NCBI GenBank assembly: GCA_016711485.1
Contig: JADJSX010000013.1
Coordinates: 62,001-126,000, forward strand
DNA length: 64,000 nucleotides
Direction: 5' to 3'
From: Leptospiraceae bacterium
GTDB taxonomy: Bacteria; Spirochaetota; Leptospiria; Leptospirales; Leptospiraceae
The position numbers and the translations under genes are program-made. The notes under the pieces were generated by a model, which did no database searches, was not told where the DNA came from, and saw only the letters and a list, made by a program, of their open reading frames with translations. Of the stretch, positions 18,201-25,702 are shown in pieces; positions within the stretch are counted from its first letter, which is position 1, and each line of letters begins with the position of its first letter.

Positions 18201-19915
18201 TTGGAGTCATCAATGATATTTTAGATTTTTCTAAGATCGAAGCTGGAATGTTAGAACTCGAGCTGATCAAAACTGACATGTTTGAGTTAGTAGAGAACTG
18301 TGTTGATATTGTAAAATATTCGGCTGCTAAAAAACATCTAGAAGTCCTATTGAATATCGATACCAACATGCCTCGTTATGGAATGGTTGACCCTATCCGC
18401 TTAAAACAGGTCATCACCAATCTGTTGAGCAATGCGGTGAAATTCACGGGAACAGGAGAAGTAGAACTAAAAATAGCCTATGAGAGTCAGCAAAACGGCA
18501 TGGGTTATTTCATAATATCTGTTCGGGATACAGGTATTGGTATTACCGAAGAACAAAAAGGAAAACTCTTTAAAGCATTTTCACAGGCAGATGGCTCTAC
18601 TACGCGTAAATACGGAGGCACTGGCCTGGGACTTGTGATTTCAGAGATGATTGTCAACAAGTTTGGTGGAAAAATTCAACTTGATAGTAAACAAGGCGAA
18701 GGTTCTACATTCTGGTTTAAGATTACCACCGAGACCGAAGACAGCGAGAAGCCGTTCCTCGGCAATATTGATAAAATAAAACGCTGTCTGATTCTAGACG
18801 ACAATGCCAATAACCAGCTCATTTTGGAACGGATGCTAGAAACATTCGGAATTGAAAGTGAATCAAGTGATAACGGACTAACCGCTTTAAAAATGTTAGA
18901 ACAGTCCAAACCATTCGATATAATTATCTGCGACTACCATATGCCTTGCATAGACGGCTTGGAAACCATTCGTTTGATACGAGAAAAGCTCAAACTTACC
19001 CCCGAGAAACAACCCATAATTTTACTACATTCTTCTTCGGACGATGCAGAAATAGTTAATAGAAGCAATGAACTTGGCGTTCGATTTAATTTGGTAAAAC
19101 CTGTTAAAATGGGCGATCTTGCCGCATACCTGAGTCAAATCCATAAACCGGGTTTTGATAATAAAAAATCAAATAACCGAAATTCAACTCTACAGAACCA
19201 ACAGGTTTCTATACTCATAGCAGAAGATGTTGATATGAATATCATATTACTGAAAGCCATGTTAAGTAAGTTGCTACCAAATGCTGTTTTTATCGAGGCA
19301 AATACAGGAACCGAGGCACTTAGGAAATACAAAACCGAGCCAATTGACCTGATATTTATGGATGTCCAAATGCCAGAGATGGACGGTTTGGACGTTACCC
19401 GTGAAATCCGCAAATTGGAACTACCAAGTGGTAAACACCTTCCCATCATTGCCTTAACAGCAGGGGCTTTCAAGGAAGATGAAGAAAATTGTCTGTCTGC
19501 GGGTATGACTGATTTTTTGACCAAACCAGTAAAGCAGGAAAACATAAAATCAATAATTTCAAAATACCTGAATTCTAACACGCAAGATAATACAGAACAT
19601 TTTGATAGAGAGGGTTTGATTCAAAATATAGGCAATAAAGACATCGTCGATAAATTGCTCGCACAGGCACAAACAAATTGCATACTGAAATTGACAGAAC
19701 TCGGGGAATTGATTAATAAAAATGATTATGCAGGTACAGCTCGTGTTTTACATCATGTCAAAGGAATAGCTCTAAATCTCTATTTCAGAGGCATGGCGCG
19801 CATAACCAGAGATATGGAAATGAAACTAAAAGAACCAGAAGGAATGGAACTGTTACCAGAACAATTTGAAATGCTTTTGGCTGAATGGGAAAAAGTAAAA
19901 AAAATTATAGGATGA
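15224..19915 (+). CDS. Hybrid sensor kinase: GAF, about six PAS, HisKA, HATPase, two REC, HPt
   Basis: A 1563-residue soluble hybrid histidine kinase with no membrane segments. Order: GAF (about 20-160), six PAS/PAC repeats (about 180-930), HisKA with the phosphorylated His in NMSHEIRTPLNG (about 953), HATPase with DTGIGI and GTGLGL motifs, REC1 with Asp in IIICDYHMP (about 1237), REC2 with Asp in LIFMDVQMP (about 1380), and a C-terminal HPt with His in LHHVKGIALN (about 1510). It thus carries a complete phosphorelay in one chain. A GTG at 15200 is possible, but GAGGAG precedes the ATG at 15224. Its base composition is visibly richer in G+C than neighbouring genes and it stands alone, suggesting acquisition from another lineage. 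Confidence 0.93.
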   Translation: MQRPEMKVPSPPNEKERLKALQSYNLLDTLPEQQFDRLTRLAASICGVPIALVSLVDKDRQLFKSNVGLDATETPRNISFCQHAIMDKQIFEVTDATNDKRFEQNPLVTGAPNIRFYAGYPLVTPDGFTLGTLCVMDRIPKNLTESQKESLQLLAEEVVDNIIARREHKELKRNTTLLNDAQRIANMGAWELDLATGKTIWTDEVYSIHEVDKDFDHNKVNGIEFYHPSDRPVISQALNKTIEQLVPFDVTCRFITAKSNHRWVRASGYPIVLDGKVTFLIGMLQDITDQKQKEQEIRDITNAVDANSLVSMTDNKGNIVKINQRFCEISGYSEAELLGQNHRIINSGYHDKSFWQDLWKTISSGKVWKGEVKNRAKDGSEYWVSSVINPIFDETGKIIYYLSIRQNITDRKKVELELEAAKQKLDSIFVEMEDVVWSVSLPDYKMLFMTPSAVKLYEIPYEEFMADNTFWEKVIYENDKPVIDKIYKQLSEKGHYHEEYRIVTRSGKIKWISNKGKVIHDAQGVPTRLDGYISDISENKFAEQYLKESEANLKEAQTIARIGRWELDLVFNRLHWSDSVFEIFEIDKEKFHATYEGFLNTIHPDDRDLVNNAYSHSLETKQPYEIVHRLQMNDGRIKWLKENCRTDYDTEGKALRSVGVVQDITESKLTEIRIQKSEEALKNAQQIAKMGSWELDLRTNEVIWTEELYKMYGFDPKLPPPPYTEHMKLFTSESWELLSKSLEQTGEKGIPYELELRTIRKDKTNGWMWARGEAIFDNRNHIIGLRGAAQDISDRKEVEELAHQTALRLDLATKAASIGVWDYNIVENKLVWDDQMYVLFGINKNAFSGIYEAWRSSLHPEDRERSEREVELAIKGEKEFNTEFRIVWPDNSVRHIRALATVIRDSDNQPLRLVGTNWDITKERLLAESLVTAKQAAEKANKAKSEFLANMSHEIRTPLNGVIGFTELLKNTPLSHIQQTYVDNANVSGYTLLGVINDILDFSKIEAGMLELELIKTDMFELVENCVDIVKYSAAKKHLEVLLNIDTNMPRYGMVDPIRLKQVITNLLSNAVKFTGTGEVELKIAYESQQNGMGYFIISVRDTGIGITEEQKGKLFKAFSQADGSTTRKYGGTGLGLVISEMIVNKFGGKIQLDSKQGEGSTFWFKITTETEDSEKPFLGNIDKIKRCLILDDNANNQLILERMLETFGIESESSDNGLTALKMLEQSKPFDIIICDYHMPCIDGLETIRLIREKLKLTPEKQPIILLHSSSDDAEIVNRSNELGVRFNLVKPVKMGDLAAYLSQIHKPGFDNKKSNNRNSTLQNQQVSILIAEDVDMNIILLKAMLSKLLPNAVFIEANTGTEALRKYKTEPIDLIFMDVQMPEMDGLDVTREIRKLELPSGKHLPIIALTAGAFKEDEENCLSAGMTDFLTKPVKQENIKSIISKYLNSNTQDNTEHFDREGLIQNIGNKDIVDKLLAQAQTNCILKLTELGELINKNDYAGTARVLHHVKGIALNLYFRGMARITRDMEMKLKEPEGMELLPEQFEMLLAEWEKVKKIIG

Positions 19916-20088
19916 GGCTAATCAATGTTTTCCATCACTCAAAGGTTCAGAGACTATTCATTGTTGTGTGCTTAAAAATTTTTGTTTTTCGCTGATCTAA
20001 GACATGACATTCGACTTAGGGAAAATACTTTCCTATCTTTTGTTTTTCGATTTACCTATTCCAATGTAAAACAGGTAAAAATACTTAC

Positions 20089-20114
20089 ATAAGCAAGTAA
20101 TAGTATTTGCTTAT
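20089..20114. promoter_or_regulatory. Inverted repeat upstream of bacteriohemerythrin
   Basis: Perfect eight-base arms ATAAGCAA (20089-20096) and TTGCTTAT (20107-20114) with a ten-base spacer, about 80 bases before the hemerythrin start. It could be an operator for a dimeric regulator or a weak transcript end. No -10/-35 pair was securely identified. Confidence 0.3.
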
Positions 20115-20191
20115 TTGATTTTTAACTGTAAAATTAGCCAGAGATTCGTTTCTTTGAAACGAAAGAATGCATCATACGTTAGGAGGTTTCT

Positions 20192-20626
20192 ATGAGCATC
20201 AAATGGGATGATAAATACAAATTACATATTTCAGGCGTGGATGATCAGCATAAACGACTTTTTCAATTGCTTGCGGAAAGTGAAAAACTGTATTCAAATA
20301 ATAAAGGCAACCTAATAAACAATATTCCAGAAATTAAAAAAGCACTCCTAGAAGTGGAGCAATATACGATCACTCATTTTATAATGGAAGAGCGTGCGAT
20401 GGAAGATACGGGCTATCCTGATTTCGAATCTCATAAAGCACAGCACTTGCAGTTCATTGCTACTACGCAGGAATTCCTCTTGAAATTAAATTCTGATGAA
20501 ATTATGAATGACGAAATTAAGTTAGATGATTTTCTTCTGAGATTATTAACGTTTTTAAGCCATTGGATAACAAATCATATCCAAATTAAAGACATGGAAA
20601 TCAAACCATTCGTTAAAGGGTTATGA
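20192..20626 (+). CDS. Bacteriohemerythrin
   Basis: A 144-residue single-domain hemerythrin. The iron-ligand pattern is complete: His in VDDQHKRLF, His and Glu in THFIMEERAM, His in FESHKAQH, His in SHWITNHI and Asp in IKDMEIKP. Such proteins reversibly bind O2 at a di-iron site and serve in oxygen supply or sensing. A consensus AGGAGG ribosome site lies seven bases before the ATG, the strongest seen in this window, suggesting high expression. It is monocistronic, with an inverted repeat upstream. Confidence 0.95.
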   Translation: MSIKWDDKYKLHISGVDDQHKRLFQLLAESEKLYSNNKGNLINNIPEIKKALLEVEQYTITHFIMEERAMEDTGYPDFESHKAQHLQFIATTQEFLLKLNSDEIMNDEIKLDDFLLRLLTFLSHWITNHIQIKDMEIKPFVKGL

Positions 20627-20749
20627 TTAGAATGAAAATAGAATACGAAAATTAGCGTTTTAACGTTAGGTATTCTATGTGATTAAATTATAATTCCTTG
20701 GTTAGATGTAATCGAAATTAGAAACGTTTGCAACTCGCTTATGGGTTAC

Positions 20750-20820
20750 GGGTTTCTCCGGCAAATTGGAGAAATACTCGGATTAACCGCTAAAGGTGCG
20801 GAAGTAACGTACTAATCCGA
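20750..20820. repeat. Structured palindromic region between convergent genes
   Basis: Contains a hairpin TTTCTCC/GGAGAAA (about 20752-20774) and then outer arms TCGGATTA (20778-20785) and TAATCCGA (20813-20820) enclosing CCGC/GCGG. It lies between the convergent hemerythrin and lipoprotein genes, so it may terminate transcripts from both sides or be another REP-like insertion. Confidence 0.4.
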
Positions 20821-20830
20821 ATAATAGAGA

Positions 20831-21667
20831 CTAAGGGCAAGTAGCCACTTCTTGAATCAATAAATCATCATTATAAATAGTTCCCTGGTTTGCAGTGGGT
20901 GATGCATACAATCCAAAATGCGCTTGTTCGAGTACACCACAAGCTCCCTTTACTTCAGAAGTAGAAATTAAAACATCATCCTGCCAGACTTTTGCAAACC
21001 CTTTGTTTGGATCAAAGTCAAGACAGGCAGAAATTTTTACCCATGTTCTTTGCGGATAGGTTAGTGCATTATTCTGGTAGCTAAAATTGCTTTGCCCGTG
21101 CAATGGAACATGCATAAGATATGCTTTGTTTTTCGAATCTGTATTAATCAAAACAACTCTCCTCCACTGATCCGATGGATCGGCAGCAAAACTAAACCAG
21201 TCAGATCCGGTAGGAAAATTCATATCTAGGTAAGTATAATAAGTAACCATAACCGGAGTTTTAAATCCTCCACTTGGAAGTTTATTTAATTGAATAGTGG
21301 GATAACCTCTGTGATTACAATTTGTCGGATAACTACAATTAGGTCCACCTACATAAACCCATGCCTTATGTGCGTTAGTTCCACTATGAACTCTTTCTGA
21401 ACTTAGATCATGTGTAGCTGCGCCTTGGTAATTTTGCGGTACAATATAAAAAGACGAAAACTCCGAAACTGATTCAAAACTAGTTTGGTAAATTCGATTC
21501 GCCTGTTGTTTTTGTAATTGCTCCGCAGTACATACAATAGTTGTAGCATTTTGGTAAGCCAAATATAATAGACTTAAAATAGAAAGTGGAGAATTATTTT
21601 TATTTTCATTACTACAAAAAGAAATATTACAAAAAATGAAAAATAGACATAAAGTTTGTTTTATCAT
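20831..21667 (-). CDS. Putative lipoprotein with concanavalin/LamG-like beta domain
   Basis: A 278-residue protein with signal peptide MIKQTLCLFFIFCNISFC, probably lipidated at Cys18. Residues about 55-275 are rich in aromatic and beta-strand patterns: FSFAADPSDQWRRVVLI, WVKISACLDFDPNKG, AHFGLYASP and a C-terminal YNDDLLIQE. This resembles secreted carbohydrate-binding or polysaccharide-lyase jelly rolls of the concanavalin type. Four cysteines in the mature part may form disulphides. The function is not known; a surface-exposed or periplasmic glycan-binding role is an inference. Confidence 0.65.
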   Translation of the reverse strand: MIKQTLCLFFIFCNISFCSNENKNNSPLSILSLLYLAYQNATTIVCTAEQLQKQQANRIYQTSFESVSEFSSFYIVPQNYQGAATHDLSSERVHSGTNAHKAWVYVGGPNCSYPTNCNHRGYPTIQLNKLPSGGFKTPVMVTYYTYLDMNFPTGSDWFSFAADPSDQWRRVVLINTDSKNKAYLMHVPLHGQSNFSYQNNALTYPQRTWVKISACLDFDPNKGFAKVWQDDVLISTSEVKGACGVLEQAHFGLYASPTANQGTIYNDDLLIQEVATCP

Positions 21668-21794
21668 AATTTCCTCGTTAATAGCTGTTAATTTACTTTA
21701 ACTCGATCAATTTAACTATCCGTACTAATAACAAACAAGAGACACTATATCTGTCAAAAAAAAATAATTTACTTCCAATTTTCATTTAGTAACT

Positions 21795-21810
21795 CACCTT
21801 ACGCAAGGTG
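21795..21810. repeat. CACCTTACGCAAGGTG palindrome (dispersed repeat)
   Basis: A 16-base imperfect palindrome with six-base arms CACCTT/AAGGTG. Versions occur at 9215-9232, 10128-10140, 38966-38978 and, with an expanded GCGC centre, at 9044-9070 and 39097-39122. Here it is not attached to a tiny ORF. Confidence 0.55.
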
Positions 21811-21840
21811 AACCGAGCGTCCAACGGAAAAAACTGCAAT

Positions 21841-21978
21841 GAATAGAAAAAATTTCCGCGATTCATTTAAAACATCATTTTACAAGAAAAACGAAATTTC
21901 AATTTTACTTTAAGTTTTTAATTTGTAGAAAATTATCGAGACGTTGAATACAAATTAGCCGCTTCTGCGCTAGAAATA
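21841..21978 (+). repeat. Interspersed repeat, copy A of four
   Basis: Begins GAAAAAATTTCC.G, then TTCATTTAAAACATCATTTT, an AT-rich middle, and the marker GTTGAATACAAATTA at 21943-21957. It is followed by its own terminal module GCCGCTTCTGCGCTAGAAATA. By eye it matches segments at 25535, 31051 and 53400. It lies about 60 bases upstream of the REC-PAS gene, so it may include its promoter region. Confidence 0.55.
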
Positions 21979-22034
21979 CATTGGAATAAATTATTTTTAT
22001 TGATATTATGAAATAGATAATAACTTTTGAATTC

Positions 22035-22841
22035 ATGTCGAGTTTTGTTAACAAACATATCCTATTAGTGGAAGATGATCTTATAATTGCGGCTATGGGA
22101 CAAAGACAGTTGCAGGAGAAAGGTTATCAAATCACATACGTAACTTCCGGCGAAGAAGTTGTAGATTTTGTTTTTAATACAAATGTAACTATTGATTTGA
22201 TTTTAATGGATATAGATTTGGGCAATGGAATGCCAGGAACAGAAGCAGCAAAAATCATTCTAGAACAAAAAGATATTCCGATTTTATTTCTATCTAGTCA
22301 TACAGAGCCAGAGGTCGTTCAGACAACAGAGAATATCACTTCTTACGGTTACGTTGTGAAAGGCTCTGGCATTACAATCTTGGATGCCTCTATCAAAATG
22401 GCATTCAAATTGTTTGAAGCTAAACTCAAACAAAAACAAAAAGAAATAGAATTATTTTACAGTCAGGAAAAATTTCGCAAAATTTTTCAAACATCTCCCG
22501 CTGCGATTAGTATTACTTCATTACCGGACGGAATTTTTCTAGAAGTAAACAAAAGTTTTGAAAAAATTTTTGGTTATACCAAAGAAGAAGTGATAGGAAA
22601 AACTTCCTTAGGAATAAATATATGGAAATATCCCGAAGAAAGGGAGCGCCTTATGCTGATTTACCTCAAGGATAAAATAATTGAAAATACGAAAATTGAA
22701 CTAATCGCAAAATCAGGAGAAACAATTCTTGGCATTGCTTCTTTTTCCATGCTCGAACTAAACGAAAAATTCTATTCGATTTCAGTTATATCCGATTTTA
22801 CAATTCAAAAACAAGCATGGCTCGATTGGAGTAATCCTTAA
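22035..22841 (+). CDS. REC-PAS response regulator
   Basis: A 268-residue protein. The receiver domain (1-130) has the acidic pair in LLVEDDLI, phospho-acceptor Asp in LILMDIDLG and Lys in GYVVKGS. A PAS domain (about 145-260) follows. There is no kinase, DNA-binding or cyclase output. The receiver strongly resembles that of the kinase at 49449-53147: both contain FLSSHTEPEVV and ITSYGYVVK and continue through the same linker (ASIKMAFKLFEAKL). It may be a shortened version of that architecture or a single-domain partner. Its stop is two bases from the stop of the convergent chemoreceptor gene. Confidence 0.88.
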   Translation: MSSFVNKHILLVEDDLIIAAMGQRQLQEKGYQITYVTSGEEVVDFVFNTNVTIDLILMDIDLGNGMPGTEAAKIILEQKDIPILFLSSHTEPEVVQTTENITSYGYVVKGSGITILDASIKMAFKLFEAKLKQKQKEIELFYSQEKFRKIFQTSPAAISITSLPDGIFLEVNKSFEKIFGYTKEEVIGKTSLGINIWKYPEERERLMLIYLKDKIIENTKIELIAKSGETILGIASFSMLELNEKFYSISVISDFTIQKQAWLDWSNP

Positions 22842-22843
22842 AT

Positions 22844-25390
22844 CTATATTTTAAAATAATCAATCTGTTCTTTTAAATTCTGAGCCATACTTGCAATGGT
22901 CTCTGAATCAGAATTTAGATCACCCATATTAGATACGTTTGACTGAATGAGGTTACTCATATTATAGATAGCATTTGCTATTTCGCTTAACGCAATTTTT
23001 TGTTCTTGCATAGCGATTTGTATCGTATCTGTTCCTGATTTCATTTTGTCTGCTTCCTCATTGACGATAGTGTTAATAGCTACTTCTTCGTTCATTTGGG
23101 TTTTTAAATCGTGAATCGTAGTATCTATCGTGTTAATTGCTTCTATGATTCGCCCAATGAGTTGAACTGTGTTTTGAATGATTGAGTTTCCTTTTACAAT
23201 TTCTTCTTCATTTTGTTTAATGATGGAATTGATATTACTAATACTGTTACTTGTTTTAGCCGCAAGTTTGGATACTTCATCGGCAACTACTGCGAAACCT
23301 TTTCCAGCTTCGCCAGCTCTTGCGGCTTCGATTGCGGCGTTTAGGGCAAGTAAGTTGATTTGTTTTGAAATACCATTTATTATTTCCATGACACTTGTAA
23401 TTTGTTTAGAGCTATTGCTGATATTTTGAATACTTTGATTCATATTATTTAAAGAAACTTTTCCGAGGTCAGCTTCCTTAGTAATTGCATTTATCTTATT
23501 GGAAGCGTTACTCACTTTTACATTCATACTTTGAATAATGGTAGAAAGTTCGTTCATTTTACTGATTAAATGACTCACTGTATTGGTTTGGCTTATAGTT
23601 TTATCAGAAACACTTTCTGCACTCGATGTAATTTCCTCGATGGAAGCAGATATTTGTTCTGCAGTGGAAGCCTCTGACTGGCTATTTTCCGATATACTAC
23701 CTATCGACTTACTCATGTTAGTCGCTGAGTTTGCCATTTCTTTGGAAACTTTTTGATTATTGTCTACAATAGTTCTAAGTTTGTCAATGAAAGAATTGAG
23801 GCTAATAGAAATTAGTCCAATCTCATCAAAAGTAGGAGTATTGGTTTTTTGTGTAATATTTCCCTGAGACATAGCTTCTACTATTTCTGAATTATTCACA
23901 AGGTATCTTAATTTTTTTGCAAAAATTACATACACTAAAAAACCTGCAAACGTTGCCCCAAATACAATTAGCCCTATCATAAAAAGAGAGGTTTTGAATG
24001 CGGGTAATTCTATATCATTTAGATTGATGGTAGCTAGAGAGATAATTCCACTCGAATTTGTAGAAATTTCTTTTATCAAAATTTTATTTGTATTGTTGTA
24101 ATTATAAAACGTAGGTTGATCGTTTTCTGATTGTAATATTTTTTCTCCTACAGGCAAATTTTTAAAATTTTCCAATAATAATTTAGAATCAGGGTGGTTT
24201 ATGATCATTGCCTCCTTATCTAATAAAAAAGAATATCCCGTTTCTCCGACGGAAACTTTGTTTAAAAATTGTTTCGTAAATTTGAAAACCATAATCGGAA
24301 ATCCAAGGACTCCGATTACTTTTCCTTGATCCCAGATAGGAGCGGTTAACAGGAGAATTGCCTCTTTAGTAATGGGCGATGGAAAGGCAGAACTGATATA
24401 AAATTCTCCTTTTAAAGATTTTTCCATATTGGAATTGGCACGAGTCTCTTTATTCATTTCAAATCCAATACTAGCACCCTTCGGCAACCCAGAATACTGG
24501 ATAATAGGGTTATTCCCCACGGATGTAATAAATGTATTTTCGTAAAAATTATTTCCATTTGAATAAAAATTGGCTAACTGGTCATTTAACCAAACTGAAT
24601 TTTTTTGTTTAATGGCTTCTATGACTTCGGGTCTTTTCGCAAATTGAAGCATCTCGTCTTTTTTCGAGGAAAGGAATTCGTTAATAATAAAGATATTACT
24701 TTGGTTGGTCGCTTTCATTTGAGAAAGAGCAAAATCTTTGGAAGAACGATAATTCATATTGTAAACAAGTAAATTAATAAACAAAGAAAATATGCAGATA
24801 ATCAAGATTACATTCCCAGAGAAATTATTTACAAGTTTTTTAGTGTGCAATTTTTCATTTGGAATTGTTTTAGCGAATAATCCGTGTTCTCCTAAGTCCG
24901 CAAGAAGTTTTTCTGTGATATTGTAATAGGCAAAACCACAAATCAAAGTCACTAGTATAACCGAAGCGATCAAATTATAATACTGGGTAATCGACACTCC
25001 TGTCTGAAAATAAAGTCCTATTAGAATACAAATGAGTGCTCCTAGATACGCTATCATTGCCGGGAAGGAATGAATATAGGCTAGATCGGAATAACGATGA
25101 TATGCCGCACGATACGTTTCAGGTTTGACTTCTTTACCTGATGACAACTCTTCAAAGTAAATATCAAATGGTTTTAGAAATTTAATATTCTGAAAGACTA
25201 TGAAAGTAAAACTCGTAGGTACTGTGAATGCACAGACTTTTAATACAACCATTGTCAGCTCTTCGGAAAATTCTCCCAGATAGAATATGAAGAATAAAAT
25301 AATTGGAACCGTTATTAGATATCCAAACCCTTCCGTGTAGAGCCAATACTTACGTTTAAAGTCATTATATAAATTTGTATAATCTTTCAT
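22844..25390 (-). CDS. Methyl-accepting chemotaxis protein with dCache-like sensor
   Basis: An 848-residue chemoreceptor. The first 215 residues hold about five to six hydrophobic helices. A large dCache-like extracytoplasmic domain follows (about 215-455, with VIGVLGFPIMVFKFTKQFL and GETGYSFLLDKEA typical of Cache folds). A membrane helix (about 460-485), HAMP (about 485-540) and signalling coiled coil complete the protein. The hairpin KQINLLALNAAIEAARAG with GKGFAVVADEVSKLA is near residues 680-710. It should sense a small extracellular ligand and control CheA. The extra polytopic block ahead of the Cache domain is unusual among MCPs. Confidence 0.92.
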   Translation of the reverse strand: MKDYTNLYNDFKRKYWLYTEGFGYLITVPIILFFIFYLGEFSEELTMVVLKVCAFTVPTSFTFIVFQNIKFLKPFDIYFEELSSGKEVKPETYRAAYHRYSDLAYIHSFPAMIAYLGALICILIGLYFQTGVSITQYYNLIASVILVTLICGFAYYNITEKLLADLGEHGLFAKTIPNEKLHTKKLVNNFSGNVILIICIFSLFINLLVYNMNYRSSKDFALSQMKATNQSNIFIINEFLSSKKDEMLQFAKRPEVIEAIKQKNSVWLNDQLANFYSNGNNFYENTFITSVGNNPIIQYSGLPKGASIGFEMNKETRANSNMEKSLKGEFYISSAFPSPITKEAILLLTAPIWDQGKVIGVLGFPIMVFKFTKQFLNKVSVGETGYSFLLDKEAMIINHPDSKLLLENFKNLPVGEKILQSENDQPTFYNYNNTNKILIKEISTNSSGIISLATINLNDIELPAFKTSLFMIGLIVFGATFAGFLVYVIFAKKLRYLVNNSEIVEAMSQGNITQKTNTPTFDEIGLISISLNSFIDKLRTIVDNNQKVSKEMANSATNMSKSIGSISENSQSEASTAEQISASIEEITSSAESVSDKTISQTNTVSHLISKMNELSTIIQSMNVKVSNASNKINAITKEADLGKVSLNNMNQSIQNISNSSKQITSVMEIINGISKQINLLALNAAIEAARAGEAGKGFAVVADEVSKLAAKTSNSISNINSIIKQNEEEIVKGNSIIQNTVQLIGRIIEAINTIDTTIHDLKTQMNEEVAINTIVNEEADKMKSGTDTIQIAMQEQKIALSEIANAIYNMSNLIQSNVSNMGDLNSDSETIASMAQNLKEQIDYFKI

Positions 25391-25534
25391 TTGGTTTGCC
25401 TTTTTAGCAAAGTGTCTATTTGCTTTTATTGAAGAGTTTTTATTTGCTTACTTTCCTTCAAGTAAAATTTGTTTTCGTTTCAATAACTGAAGTTTGCAGT
25501 GATGGAGTAAGAAGAATTTCATTAAATACTTGAG

Positions 25535-25647
25535 ATAATTTTTCCACTTATATCAATACATCTATTTATGAAAGAAACATCATCCATTTTTGCTTTAAAC
25601 CTTTAATCTGTTGGATATATGGAAAAGTAATTATCGAAAAGTTGAAT
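25535..25647 (+). repeat. Interspersed repeat, copy B of four
   Basis: Matches the other copies by eye through ACATC.TATTTATGAAAGAAAC, a TTTTTGCTTTAAACCTTTAAT middle, and the end marker AAGTTGAATACCATTAA at 25639-25655. Instead of a GC-rich palindrome, this copy ends in the heptamer array described next. Confidence 0.5.
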
Positions 25648-25702
25648 ACCATTAACCATTAACCATTAACCATTAACCATTAACCATTAACCATTAACCA
25701 TA
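25648..25702. repeat. Tandem heptamer array (ACCATTA)n
   Basis: Seven full copies of ACCATTA plus a partial eighth. The array overlaps the last codons and the stop codon (25694-25696) of the receptor cyclase gene: the TAA stop is itself part of a repeat unit. A seven-base unit can change copy number by slippage. Expansion within the array would not change the upstream protein because the first unit already contains the stop. Confidence 0.9.

Noticed and set aside
25648..25702. Possible CRISPR array
   Set aside because: The units are seven bases long with no spacers; it is a simple tandem array.
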